DNA of 64,000 bases, taken from Pseudomonas cavernae (GTDB taxonomy: Bacteria; Pseudomonadota; Gammaproteobacteria; Pseudomonadales; Pseudomonadaceae). Below the pieces are notes generated by a model, which worked only from the letters and a program-made list of their open reading frames with translations, was not told where the DNA came from and ran no database searches. The position numbers and the translations under genes are program-made. Where the stretch lies: positions 2,976,001 through 3,040,000 of the forward strand of contig NZ_CP032419.1 in the NCBI RefSeq assembly GCF_003595175.1, written 5' to 3'. Shown here in pieces: positions 28,863 through 37,872 of this stretch. How positions within the stretch are numbered: position 1 is the stretch's first letter; each line of letters opens with the position of its first letter.

Positions 28863-31694
28863 TTAAACAGTAAAGGCATCTTGCAGCAGTTTTTCCTGCT
28901 GCTCGGCGTGCATCGAGGCATAGCCGCAAGCCGGAGCGGCCGAGCCTTCGCGGCCGGCGTACTCGAGGAACAGGCTCTTCTTGTGCGCACTGGCGACACG
29001 CCGCATATGGTGCTGACTGCAATACCAAGCGCCCTGGTTCATCGGCTCTTCCTGGCACCAGACGATGTGCTTGAGGTTCTTGTACTGAGCAAGAACCTCG
29101 GCCAGGTCGTCTTCCGGGAACGGATAGAGCTGTTCGAGGCGCACGATGGCGATATCTTCGCGGCCTTCGGCACGGCGTTTCTCCAGCAGGTCGTAGTAGA
29201 CCTTGCCGCTGCACAGGACCAGGCGCTCGACCTTCTTCGGATCGATCGGATCGATCTCGTTGATGACGGTCTGGAAGGAGCCCTCAGCCAGATCTTCCAG
29301 AGTCGAGATGGCCAGCTTGTGGCGCAGCAGCGACTTCGGCGTCAACACCACCAGCGGCTTACGCAACGGGCGGATCACCTGACGGCGCAACAGATGGTAG
29401 ATCTGTGCCGGCGTGGTCGGTACGCAGACCTGGATGTTGTGCTCGGCGCACAGCTGCAGGTAGCGCTCCAGGCGTGCGGAGGAATGCTCCGGCCCCTGCC
29501 CTTCATAGCCGTGCGGCAGCAGCATGGTCAGACCGCAGAGACGCCCCCACTTGTGTTCACCGCTGGTGATGAACTGGTCGACCACCACCTGGGCACCGTT
29601 GGCGAAGTCACCGAACTGGGCTTCCCAGATCACCAGCGCGTTCGGCGTGGTGGTCGAGTAGCCGTATTCGAAAGCCAGCACGGCCTCTTCCGAAAGGAAA
29701 GAGTCGTACAGGTCGAAGCTCGGCTGGCCGTCATACAGATGCTGCAGCGGCAGGTGGGTGCCGGCGTCCTTCTGATTGTGCAGCGCCGCATGGCGGTGCG
29801 AGAAGGTGCCGCGACCAACATCCTGGCCGGTAATACGCACCGGGTGGCCTTCGAACAGCAGGGTGGCGTAGGCCATGGTCTCGGCGTAGCCCCAGTTGAT
29901 CGGCAGCGCACCGGCGCCCATCTTCTGGCGGTCTTCGAGGATCTTCGAGACCTGGCGCTGGACAACGAAGCCTTCCGGAATCTCCAGCAGTTTGGCGGAC
30001 AGGTCCTGCAGGGTCTTCAGTTCGAAACGGGTGTCGTGGCGGGCGGTCCAGGCATGCCCCAGATACGGACGCCAGTCGACGAACAGCTCCTTGTTCGGCT
30101 CTTTGACCAGGCTCTTGACCACGTGCTGACCGTTGTCCAACGCCGTGCGGTAGTCGTCGATCTTCGCCTGCACCTTGCCATTGTCGAGGACGCTGGTGTG
30201 CATCAGGGCATCGGCATACAGCTCGCGAGTGGTGCGCTGTTTGGCTATCTGCTGATACATCAGCGGCTGGGTACCGCTTGGCTCGTCGGCCTCGTTGTGG
30301 CCGCGACGGCGGTAGCAGACCAAATCGATCACCACGTCACGTTTGTACTGCATGCGGTAGTCGACGGCCAACTGGGTAACGAACAGCACGGCTTCCGGAT
30401 CGTCGCCGTTCACGTGGAAAATCGGCGCCTGAATCATCTTCGCCACGTCGGTAGCGTACTCGGTGGAGCGCGAGTCTTCCGGACGACTGGTGGTGAAACC
30501 GACCTGGTTGTTGATGACGATGTGGATGGTGCCGCCAGTCTTGTAGCCGCGGGTTTGCGACATCTGGAAGGTTTCCATCACCACGCCCTGGCCGGCGAAA
30601 GCCGCATCGCCATGGAGGGAAATCGGCAGAACCTTGTCGCCGTTCTGGTCCTGGCGACGATCCTGACGGGCACGCACGGAACCTTCGACCACTGGAGAGA
30701 CGATCTCCAGGTGCGACGGGTTGAACGCCAGCGCCAGGTGCACTTCGCCGCCCGGAGTCATGACGTTGGAAGAGAAGCCCTGGTGATATTTCACATCACC
30801 GGAGCTGAGGCCTTCGACCTTCTTGCCCTCGAACTCGTCGAACAGGTCGCGCGGGTTCTTGCCGAAGGTGTTGACCAGTACGTTCAGACGGCCGCGGTGG
30901 GCCATGCCGATGACGATCTCCTGGGTGCCGTAGGAGCCGGAGCGCTGAATGATCTCGTCCAGCAACGGAATCAGGCTCTCACCACCTTCCAGACCGAAAC
31001 GCTTGGTGCCCGGGTACTTGGTACCAAGGTACTTCTCCAGGCCTTCGGCAGCGGTCAGACGTTCGAGCAGATGGCTCTGCACTTCCGCGGAGAAGGCCGG
31101 ACGACCACGCACGCTTTCCAGACGCTGCTGGAACCACTTGCGCTGTTCGGAATCGACGATGTGGGTGAACTCGGCGCCGATGGTGCGGCAGTAGGTCTGC
31201 TGCAGGGCTTGGTAAATCTCGCGCAGAGTCGCCTCTTCCTTGCCGATGTAGAGTTCACCGGTACGGAAGGTGGTATCGAGATCGGCGTCGGTCAGGCCGT
31301 AGTGATTGATCGACAGGTCGGCCGGCGCCGGACGCTGCCAGAGACCGAGAGGATCGAGTTGGGATGCTTGATGACCGCGCATGCGGTAAGCCTGAATCAG
31401 GCGCAGGACTTCTACCTGCTTCTTCTCATGCTCAGAGCTGACTGTCCCGGCGGAAACCGGCTGAGCGCGACGCTGGTTTTTGGCCAGCAAGACGAAGTGA
31501 TCGCGGATCGTGGAGTGCGAAACATCGTTCGCGACATTGCCGTCGGCGGGCAGCTTTTGGAAGTAAGTGCGCCACTCTTCTGGCACAGCGTTGGGATCGT
31601 GCAGGTAGAGCTCGTACAGCTCTTCCACATATGCAGCATTGCCACCGGATAGGTGGGCGCTGTTCCACATGCGCTGCATCACGCTTTCTTGCAT
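28863..31694 (-). CDS. sucA: 2-oxoglutarate dehydrogenase E1 component
   Basis: 943 aa thiamine diphosphate enzyme. It starts MQESVMQRMWNSAHLSGGNA. Typical blocks are GMAHRGRLNVLVN, HGDAAFAGQGVVMET, VINNQVGFTTS and NYRMQYKRD-like regions, then the C-terminal transketolase-like part (GRGTFSHRHA). It decarboxylates 2-oxoglutarate and succinylates SucB. A 246-bp gap separates it from sdhB; I see no strong terminator there, so read-through from the sdh promoter is likely, possibly with an extra promoter. Confidence 0.97.
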   Translation of the reverse strand: MQESVMQRMWNSAHLSGGNAAYVEELYELYLHDPNAVPEEWRTYFQKLPADGNVANDVSHSTIRDHFVLLAKNQRRAQPVSAGTVSSEHEKKQVEVLRLIQAYRMRGHQASQLDPLGLWQRPAPADLSINHYGLTDADLDTTFRTGELYIGKEEATLREIYQALQQTYCRTIGAEFTHIVDSEQRKWFQQRLESVRGRPAFSAEVQSHLLERLTAAEGLEKYLGTKYPGTKRFGLEGGESLIPLLDEIIQRSGSYGTQEIVIGMAHRGRLNVLVNTFGKNPRDLFDEFEGKKVEGLSSGDVKYHQGFSSNVMTPGGEVHLALAFNPSHLEIVSPVVEGSVRARQDRRQDQNGDKVLPISLHGDAAFAGQGVVMETFQMSQTRGYKTGGTIHIVINNQVGFTTSRPEDSRSTEYATDVAKMIQAPIFHVNGDDPEAVLFVTQLAVDYRMQYKRDVVIDLVCYRRRGHNEADEPSGTQPLMYQQIAKQRTTRELYADALMHTSVLDNGKVQAKIDDYRTALDNGQHVVKSLVKEPNKELFVDWRPYLGHAWTARHDTRFELKTLQDLSAKLLEIPEGFVVQRQVSKILEDRQKMGAGALPINWGYAETMAYATLLFEGHPVRITGQDVGRGTFSHRHAALHNQKDAGTHLPLQHLYDGQPSFDLYDSFLSEEAVLAFEYGYSTTTPNALVIWEAQFGDFANGAQVVVDQFITSGEHKWGRLCGLTMLLPHGYEGQGPEHSSARLERYLQLCAEHNIQVCVPTTPAQIYHLLRRQVIRPLRKPLVVLTPKSLLRHKLAISTLEDLAEGSFQTVINEIDPIDPKKVERLVLCSGKVYYDLLEKRRAEGREDIAIVRLEQLYPFPEDDLAEVLAQYKNLKHIVWCQEEPMNQGAWYCSQHHMRRVASAHKKSLFLEYAGREGSAAPACGYASMHAEQQEKLLQDAFTV

Positions 31695-31940
31695 GCTTGG
31701 TCACCCTCGGTAAGGGGCCACCACCGGCGTGGAAACCGCATCGGCTTTATAAGTCCTCGAATAGCGACTTGGGTAAAGCCACTTCGGATCCCGCAGATAG
31801 TCCGGGTACCAGCCCGGATGCCCCTGCTGGTCTTCAATTTTTCAAGTAAGGAGCACCGCTTTGTGAGCCATGCTCCGACTAGAACTGCGGCGCCCGAACC
31901 ATTCCGACGCCGCAGGTGTTACAGGTATTACAACAGCTGA

Positions 31941-32660
31941 TCAGGTACCGCTTTGCAGCAACATGTTGCGAACGTGACCGATTGCCTTGGTCGGGTTGAG
32001 ACCTTTCGGACAAACGTTCACGCAATTCATGATGCCGCGGCAGCGGAACACGCTGAACGGATCGTCCAGAGCGGCCAGGCGCTCCTCGGTCTTGGTGTCA
32101 CGACTGTCGGCCAGGAAGCGATAGGCCTGCAGCAGTGCGGCTGGACCGAGGAACTTGTCCGGGTTCCACCAGAAGGACGGGCAGGAAGTCGAACAGCAGG
32201 CGCACAGAATGCACTCGTACAGACCGTCCAGCTTCTCGCGTTCTTCCGGAGACTGCAGGCGCTCGATGGCCGGAGCCGGCGTATCGTTCTGCAGATATGG
32301 CTGCACCTTCTCGTACTGCTTGTAGAAGATGCTCATGTCGACGACCAGGTCACGGATGATCGGCAGACCAGGCAGCGGGCGGACCACCAGCTTATTGCCC
32401 TTCACCACCGACGAGAGCGGGGTGATGCAGGCCAAGCCGTTCTTGCCGCTGATGTTCATGCCGTCGGAACCGCACACGCCTTCACGGCAGGAACGACGGT
32501 AGGAGAAGCCTTCGTCCTGTTCCTTGATCAAGGCCAACACGTCCAACACCATCAGATCCTTGCCGTCGATGTCGACTTGGAAGTCCTGCATGAACGGGGC
32601 GGCGTCTTGCTCCGGGTTATAGCGATAAACGCTGACTTGCAAAGTTTTGGCTAGCGACAT
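31941..32660 (-). CDS. sdhB: Succinate dehydrogenase iron-sulfur subunit
   Basis: 239 aa from ATG 32660. Cluster ligands are visible: CREGVCGSDGMNISGKNGLAC region for [2Fe-2S], CILCACCSTSCP for [4Fe-4S], and CRGIMNCVNVCPKGLNP for [3Fe-4S]/[4Fe-4S]. (The first block is longer than shown in any one motif; key residues are its four Cys.) It carries electrons from SdhA to quinone. AAGG lies 9 bases before ATG 32660; a GTG three codons earlier is possible but badly spaced. Confidence 0.95.
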   Translation of the reverse strand: MSLAKTLQVSVYRYNPEQDAAPFMQDFQVDIDGKDLMVLDVLALIKEQDEGFSYRRSCREGVCGSDGMNISGKNGLACITPLSSVVKGNKLVVRPLPGLPIIRDLVVDMSIFYKQYEKVQPYLQNDTPAPAIERLQSPEEREKLDGLYECILCACCSTSCPSFWWNPDKFLGPAALLQAYRFLADSRDTKTEERLAALDDPFSVFRCRGIMNCVNVCPKGLNPTKAIGHVRNMLLQSGT

Positions 32661-32671
32661 ATCGGCCACCC

Positions 32672-34447
32672 TTAATAAGTACGTATTTTGGGTTCGAACG
32701 CCGGAACGGTCTTCGGCGCGAAGTTGACGGCACGCTTGGAGACGCGCTTCTCACCCGGGAAGTACAGGGTGTGGCACAGCCAGTTTTCGTCATCGCGCTC
32801 TTCGAAGTCTTCGCGGGCATGCGCGCCACGGGACTCCTTGCGAACCTCCGCAGCGACCGCAGTAGCCTCAGCCACTTCGAGAAGGTTTTGCAGTTCCAGC
32901 GCTTCGATACGCGCAGTGTTGAAGGCTTGGCTCTTGTCGGCGATTTTGACGTTGGCGATACGCTCACGCAGATCGGCCAACTGAGCGATACCCTTCTGCA
33001 TGTATTCGCCGGTACGGAATACACCGAAGTAGTTCTGCATGCAGTTCTGCAGTTCTTTACGCAGCGGCGCAACATCTTCGCCAGTGCTGCGCTCGTTCAC
33101 ACCGGACAGGCGCTTGAGAGAAGCCTCGATGTCGCTCTCGCTGGCACCGCGGGTCTCGACGCCTTCCTTGAGCGCCTTCTCCAGGTGCAGACCGGCTGCA
33201 CGGCCGAATACCACTAGATCGAGCAGCGAGTTGCCACCCAGACGGTTGGCACCGTGTACCGACACGCACGCCACTTCGCCCACGGCGAACAGGCCTTCGA
33301 TGATGGTGTCGTTGCCGTTGGCGTCCTGGGTCATGGCCTGGCCATGAATATTGGTGGCCACACCGCCCATCATGTAGTGGCAAGTCGGGATGACCGGAAC
33401 CGGGGCAACGACCGGGTCGACATGCGCGAAGGTCTTGGACAGCTCGCAGATGCCAGGGAGGCGACTGTGCAGCACTTCCTCACCGAGGTGATCGAGTTTC
33501 AACAGCACATGGTCGCCATCCGGACCACAACCGTTGCCGGCGAGGACTTCCTTGACCATGGAACGGGCCACCACGTCACGGCCGGCCAGGTCTTTGGCGT
33601 TCGGCGCATAACGCTCCATGAAGCGTTCGCCGTGCTTGTTGATCAAATAGCCACCCTCGCCACGGCAACCTTCGGTCACCAGCACGCCGGCACCGGCGAT
33701 GCCGGTCGGGTGGAACTGCCACATTTCGATGTCCTGCACCGGCACGCCGGCACGCAGGGCCATACCCACGCCGTCGCCGGTATTGATCAGGGCGTTAGTG
33801 GTGGAGGCGTAGATACGGCCGGCACCGCCGGTAGCCAGTACCACGGCCTTAGAGCGGATATAGACGGTTTCACCGGTCTCGATGCAGATGGCGATGATGC
33901 CAACGATGGCGCCATCCTGGTTTTTCACCAGATCGACTGCGTACCACTCGTTGAGGAACGAAGTGCCAGCCTTCAGGTTGGCCTGGTACAGGGTGTGCAG
34001 CAGGGCGTGACCGGTACGGTCGGCGGCGGCGCAGGTACGGGCGGCCTGAATAGTCGGATTATCCGGGCCTTTGGACTGGCCGCCGAACGGACGCTGGTAG
34101 ATGCGACCCTGCTCGGTACGAGAGAACGGCAGGCCCATGTGCTCGAGCTCGAATACGGCTTCCGGGCCGACAGAGCACATGTATTCGATAGCGTCCTGGT
34201 CACCGATGTAGTCGGAACCCTTAACGGTATCGTACATGTGCCAGCGCCAGTCGTCGTTCGGGTCGGCCGAAGCGATAGCACAGGTGATGCCGCCCTGGGC
34301 GGACACGGTATGCGAACGGGTCGGAAATACCTTGGTGACTACCGCAGTCTTGTGGCCGCCCTGAGCCAGCTGCAGGGCCGCGCGCATACCGGCGCCACCA
34401 CCACCGACGATGATGGCGTCATAGGAAAGAGTACGAATGCTAGACAT
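32672..34447 (-). CDS. sdhA: Succinate dehydrogenase flavoprotein subunit
   Basis: 591 aa. The FAD fold is [18 protein letters not shown]; the covalent flavin His lies in [11 protein letters not shown]; active-site segments include [11 protein letters not shown] and [16 protein letters not shown]; the C-terminal helical domain is complete. It oxidises succinate to fumarate on the cytoplasmic face. It starts 3 bases after the sdhD stop, inside the sdhCDAB order. Confidence 0.97.
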   Translation of the reverse strand: MSSIRTLSYDAIIVGGGGAGMRAALQLAQGGHKTAVVTKVFPTRSHTVSAQGGITCAIASADPNDDWRWHMYDTVKGSDYIGDQDAIEYMCSVGPEAVFELEHMGLPFSRTEQGRIYQRPFGGQSKGPDNPTIQAARTCAAADRTGHALLHTLYQANLKAGTSFLNEWYAVDLVKNQDGAIVGIIAICIETGETVYIRSKAVVLATGGAGRIYASTTNALINTGDGVGMALRAGVPVQDIEMWQFHPTGIAGAGVLVTEGCRGEGGYLINKHGERFMERYAPNAKDLAGRDVVARSMVKEVLAGNGCGPDGDHVLLKLDHLGEEVLHSRLPGICELSKTFAHVDPVVAPVPVIPTCHYMMGGVATNIHGQAMTQDANGNDTIIEGLFAVGEVACVSVHGANRLGGNSLLDLVVFGRAAGLHLEKALKEGVETRGASESDIEASLKRLSGVNERSTGEDVAPLRKELQNCMQNYFGVFRTGEYMQKGIAQLADLRERIANVKIADKSQAFNTARIEALELQNLLEVAEATAVAAEVRKESRGAHAREDFEERDDENWLCHTLYFPGEKRVSKRAVNFAPKTVPAFEPKIRTY

Positions 34448-34450
34448 GGA

Positions 34451-34819
34451 TCAGATACCCCAGAGAATCTGCACGCCCCAGACGAAGAACGCGAACATCG
34501 CAATGCCGCAGACCGCCTGGAACAGGAAACGCACAACAGTCGCCCACTTGCCCAGCGCCATCGGCGTCAGGTAGTCGGTGGAGATGGTCCACATGCCGAC
34601 CCAGGCGTGTGCGCCCAGGGCCACCAGTGCCAGCAGACTGAAGATGCGCATCCAGCCGTGAGCGAACAGCGCGTGCCATTCGGCGTAGCCGAGGCCGGGG
34701 TTCACCACGAGGAATCCGATCAGGAAGATGAAATAAGCCGCGAGAACAACCGCCGAAACGCGTTGCGCCATCCAGTCATAGAGACCCGAACGCGAAAGGT
34801 TCGTGACATTAGTTACCAT
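34451..34819 (-). CDS. sdhD: Succinate dehydrogenase membrane anchor subunit D
   Basis: 122 aa from ATG 34819, three membrane helices. The N-terminus MVTNVTNLSRSGLYDWMAQRVSAVVLAAY and HAWVGMWTISTDYL are typical; the latter carries the quinone/heme region. It overlaps the end of sdhC by 7 bases. Confidence 0.93.
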   Translation of the reverse strand: MVTNVTNLSRSGLYDWMAQRVSAVVLAAYFIFLIGFLVVNPGLGYAEWHALFAHGWMRIFSLLALVALGAHAWVGMWTISTDYLTPMALGKWATVVRFLFQAVCGIAMFAFFVWGVQILWGI

Positions 34820-35199
34820 ACCCACACCCCCGCCAACACGATCAGCACCGCGGAAACGGCGAGAACGATTTGCGAGCCCAGCTTGCCGCCTTCCAGCGTT
34901 TCACCGATGCCCATATCCATAATCAGATGGCGAATACCGGCCACCAGGTGATACAGCAGCGCAGACAACAGGCCCCAAATCACCAACTTAGCCAGGGGGC
35001 TGGCCAGACACGCTTTCACCTGCTCGAAGCCTTCCTCGGATGCCAGGGACTTATCGAGTGCAAACAGCAGCACAGCGATGCCCAGGAAGAGGATGACACC
35101 GGAAATACGGTGCAGGATGGACGTGTAAGCAGTGACTGGGAGTTTGATCGTCCTTAAGTCTAGGTTTACAGGTCTTTGGCTATTCACGGCTTTTTTCAC
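34813..35199 (-). CDS. sdhC: Succinate dehydrogenase cytochrome b556 subunit C
   Basis: 128 aa, three membrane helices. SILHRISGVIL holds the quinone-site Ser/Arg, and LLYHLVAGIRHLIMD holds the heme His. The frame starts at a GTG (35199) with AGGGG 9 bases upstream; a GTG four codons in is an alternative. It is the first gene of sdhCDAB-sucAB-lpdG-sucCD. Confidence 0.93.
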   Translation of the reverse strand: MKKAVNSQRPVNLDLRTIKLPVTAYTSILHRISGVILFLGIAVLLFALDKSLASEEGFEQVKACLASPLAKLVIWGLLSALLYHLVAGIRHLIMDMGIGETLEGGKLGSQIVLAVSAVLIVLAGVWVW

Positions 35200-35319
35200 A
35201 CTGAAGGGCCCCTAACAATCAGGGCAAAGTTGTCGGGAAGTGCACTGGTCAGGTACCCATACCCAGGGAGTGGCGACCGCCAGAATACAGGCGCTAAGGC
35301 CCCTAGCAGTCGGGCGCAG

Positions 35320-35348
35320 AGTATAGACAGTTAGGCTACTAATGACAA
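35320..35348 (-). promoter_or_regulatory. Sigma-70 promoter of the sdh-suc operon
   Basis: Minus strand: TTGTCA (35343-35348), 17-base spacer, TATACT (35320-35325). The transcript would have a leader of roughly 110 bases before sdhC. The divergent gap 35200-35549 holds this and the gltA promoter and no gene. Confidence 0.7.
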
Positions 35349-35462
35349 TGCAATGGCCACCGCCTAAGGGCTGATTGCGCGCCCTATATAAAAGGCGTAA
35401 ATAGCGGTCCATTTTCTCGAAAAATCGGCCTAAAACCCTTCTGCCGCCTGGGTTTTGCCAAA

Positions 35463-35490
35463 TTGACTTTAGAATTTATCTCTCTATAGT
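35463..35490 (+). promoter_or_regulatory. Sigma-70 promoter of gltA
   Basis: TTGACT (35463-35468), 16-base spacer, TATAGT (35485-35490), about 50 bases of leader to the ATG at 35550. The flanking region is conspicuously AT-rich for this genome. Confidence 0.75.
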
Positions 35491-35549
35491 GTTGCGGGCC
35501 CTGCGTGGGGGGCAGTCTGGTGATTTCAAGCATAAATAGGAGGCCAAAC

Positions 35550-36839
35550 ATGGCTGACAAAAAAGCGCAGTTGATCATCGAGGGCGCAGCCCCCGTCGAC
35601 CTGCCTGTTCTGACCGGCACCGTTGGTCCCGATGTAATTGACGTGCGGGGCCTGACGGCCACGGGCCGTTTCACATTTGATCCTGGCTTTATGTCGACCG
35701 CCTCTTGCGAGTCGAAGATCACCTATATCGACGGCGACAACGGTGTCCTGCTTCACCGTGGCTACCCGATCGAACAACTGGCAGAGAAATCCGACTACCT
35801 GGAAACCTGCTATCTGCTGCTGAATGGCGAGCTGCCGACTACCGAACAGAAAGCCAAGTTCGTCAGCACCGTGAAAAACCACACCATGGTCCACGAGCAG
35901 CTGAAGTCCTTCTTCAACGGTTTCCGTCGTGACGCCCACCCGATGGCAGTGATGTGTGGCGTCGTCGGCGCGCTGTCGGCTTTCTATCACGACTCCCTGG
36001 ACATCAATAATCCCAAGCATCGCGAAATCTCCGCGATCCGCCTGGTCGCCAAGATGCCGACCATCGCCGCCATGGTTTACAAGTACTCCATGGGCCAGCC
36101 GATGATGTACCCGCGTAACGACCTGAACTACGCGGAAAACTTCCTGCACATGATGTTCAACACCCCGTGCGAGATCAAACCGATCAGCCCGGTGCTGGCC
36201 AAGGCCATGGATCGCATCTTCATCCTGCATGCCGACCATGAGCAGAACGCCTCCACTTCCACCGTGCGCCTGGCCGGTTCTTCGGGTGCCAACCCGTTCG
36301 CCTGTATCGCCGCGGGTATCGCTGCACTCTGGGGTCCGGCTCATGGCGGCGCCAACGAAGCCGTACTGACCATGCTGGACGAAATCGGCGACGTCTCGAA
36401 CATCGACAAGTTCATCGCCAAGGCCAAGGACAAGAACGATCCGTTCAAGCTGATGGGTTTCGGTCACCGCGTGTACAAGAACCGCGACCCGCGCGCCACC
36501 GTGATGAAGCAGACCTGCGACGAAGTGCTGAGCGAGCTGGGTATCAAGAACGATCCGCAGCTTGAGCTGGCAATGCGTCTGGAAGAGATCGCCCTGACCG
36601 ATCCGTACTTCAAAGAGCGCAACCTGTACCCGAACGTCGACTTCTACTCGGGCATCATCCTCAAGGCGATCGGCATTCCGACCAGCATGTTCACCGTGAT
36701 CTTCGCCCTGGCACGCACTGTCGGCTGGATCTCGCACTGGAAGGAAATGCTCTCCAGCCCGTACAAGATTGGCCGTCCGCGCCAGCTGTACACCGGCTAC
36801 CCGCAGCGCGACCTGCCGCCGCTGGAAGAGCGCAACTAA
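35550..36839 (+). CDS. gltA: Citrate synthase (type II)
   Basis: 429 aa. Condenses acetyl-CoA and oxaloacetate. Catalytic segments are [31 protein letters not shown] and [14 protein letters not shown] (active-site His), with the final Asp in [16 protein letters not shown] lies 7-12 bases before ATG 35550, which excludes the upstream ATG of the longer frame. Divergent from sdhC, as in other Pseudomonas. Confidence 0.97.
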   Translation: MADKKAQLIIEGAAPVDLPVLTGTVGPDVIDVRGLTATGRFTFDPGFMSTASCESKITYIDGDNGVLLHRGYPIEQLAEKSDYLETCYLLLNGELPTTEQKAKFVSTVKNHTMVHEQLKSFFNGFRRDAHPMAVMCGVVGALSAFYHDSLDINNPKHREISAIRLVAKMPTIAAMVYKYSMGQPMMYPRNDLNYAENFLHMMFNTPCEIKPISPVLAKAMDRIFILHADHEQNASTSTVRLAGSSGANPFACIAAGIAALWGPAHGGANEAVLTMLDEIGDVSNIDKFIAKAKDKNDPFKLMGFGHRVYKNRDPRATVMKQTCDEVLSELGIKNDPQLELAMRLEEIALTDPYFKERNLYPNVDFYSGIILKAIGIPTSMFTVIFALARTVGWISHWKEMLSSPYKIGRPRQLYTGYPQRDLPPLEERN

Positions 36840-36865
36840 GCCCTTCGCTTAGCAGCGTCGGACAC

Positions 36866-36896
36866 AAAAAAGGCTGCCTATTTGGCAGCCTTTTTT
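36866..36896. terminator. Bidirectional terminator between gltA and the START-protein gene
   Basis: AAAAAAGGCTGCC-TATT-TGGCAGCCTTTTTT: an 8-9 bp stem flanked by A-run and T-run, serving both convergent genes. Confidence 0.92.
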
Positions 36897-36915
36897 CGTT
36901 TCTGGCAAAAACCAC

Positions 36916-37524
36916 TCAGCGCTTTTCGGCCCGCTTGCGCAGTGCATCGAGGGTATTGAACGGCGCATCGACCACGAAGCTGTTGGCCAACCAAGAGGGA
37001 ATGCTGCCACCCGGCTCGGTCCGCACTTGATAGGTCACCTCGGTGACACCCTGCCCTTTCGGCACCATCCGCCACTCGCCGACCAGCTTGGGAACGCGAA
37101 TCTCGTCCTTCACTGCCGGGATGAACGTCGGCTCGGCCTGGAGCTGACGGACAATCGTACCATCGGCGGTTTGCTCGCCCTTCACATGCAGCACCAGGTC
37201 ACGGCCTGTCACCGGCCAGGGCATGTCGATCTTGGAGTAAGTCCAGGCCTCATTACCCTGCCGCTTGAGCAGCTTCATCTCGGCGCAGGCATGAATCCAA
37301 CGGCACGAGCCCGGAACATCCTCCTGCAGGGCGTTGAGCGTCTGCACGTCGGCCTTGATCTCGACCACACCGCGATAAGCCTTGTACTTCGAGCCCGACA
37401 CGCTGCTCAGATACACCTTTATGCCATCCTCGTCCTTGGCCAACTGCCAGTCCTCGGCGTGCGCCGCTGCGCCCAGCAAAACACTCAAACCGCATACCGC
37501 GGCCACCTGACGCAACACGTTCAT
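36916..37524 (-). CDS. Exported START-domain lipid-binding protein
   Basis: 202 aa with a signal peptide (VAAVCGLSVLLGAAAHA). The rest matches a START/SRPBCC fold: WQLAKDEDGIKVYLSSVSGS, YKAYRGVVEIKA, DMPWPVTGRDLVL and TEPGGSIPSWLANSFVVDAPFNTLDALRKR. It probably binds a hydrophobic ligand in the periplasm; the ligand is unknown. The equivalent in PAO1 (PA1579) is likewise next to gltA. Confidence 0.85.
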   Translation of the reverse strand: MNVLRQVAAVCGLSVLLGAAAHAEDWQLAKDEDGIKVYLSSVSGSKYKAYRGVVEIKADVQTLNALQEDVPGSCRWIHACAEMKLLKRQGNEAWTYSKIDMPWPVTGRDLVLHVKGEQTADGTIVRQLQAEPTFIPAVKDEIRVPKLVGEWRMVPKGQGVTEVTYQVRTEPGGSIPSWLANSFVVDAPFNTLDALRKRAEKR

Positions 37525-37572
37525 TTTGCCCTCCTAGCCTTATTCACAGGGATGAAACCGAAAATGCGCCGA

Positions 37573-37827
37573 TCACGCAGCTGTCGCCTGCTCTAACCAG
37601 CCGAGCAAGCGGATCGCCTCCTCACGACTGTCGCCACAAACCACCGGGTCGGCCTGAAACGCCGCACACACCGCCGGCCGCTCGGGTTTGCCGAACAATG
37701 CGCAAAGATTTTCAGCCGATAGATGCAAGCAGCGTTCGCCCGCCGGCTTGCCCCCGGGCATGCCGGGAATCGCTGAACTGATGGAAGGTGCAATGCAGCA
37801 GGCGCCACAGCCTGCACGGCACTTCAT
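37573..37827 (-). CDS. YkgJ-family cysteine cluster protein
   Basis: 84 aa. The N-terminal CRAGCGACC and later GERCLHLSAENLCALFGKPERPAVC supply six or more Cys in the UPF0153/YkgJ metal-binding pattern. It probably binds zinc or an iron-sulfur cluster; role unknown. ATG 37827 makes the conserved MKCRxGCGACC start; the longer frame is not needed. Confidence 0.8.
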   Translation of the reverse strand: MKCRAGCGACCIAPSISSAIPGMPGGKPAGERCLHLSAENLCALFGKPERPAVCAAFQADPVVCGDSREEAIRLLGWLEQATAA

Positions 37828-37872
37828 GACGAGATAACCTCTCAAAACAGACCGCAAAACAAGAATACGATT

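Noticed and set aside
28881..31652. 923-codon open frame on the + strand across sucA
   Set aside because: It is the antisense shadow of sucA in GC-rich DNA; the translation has no recognisable domains and sucA is certain.
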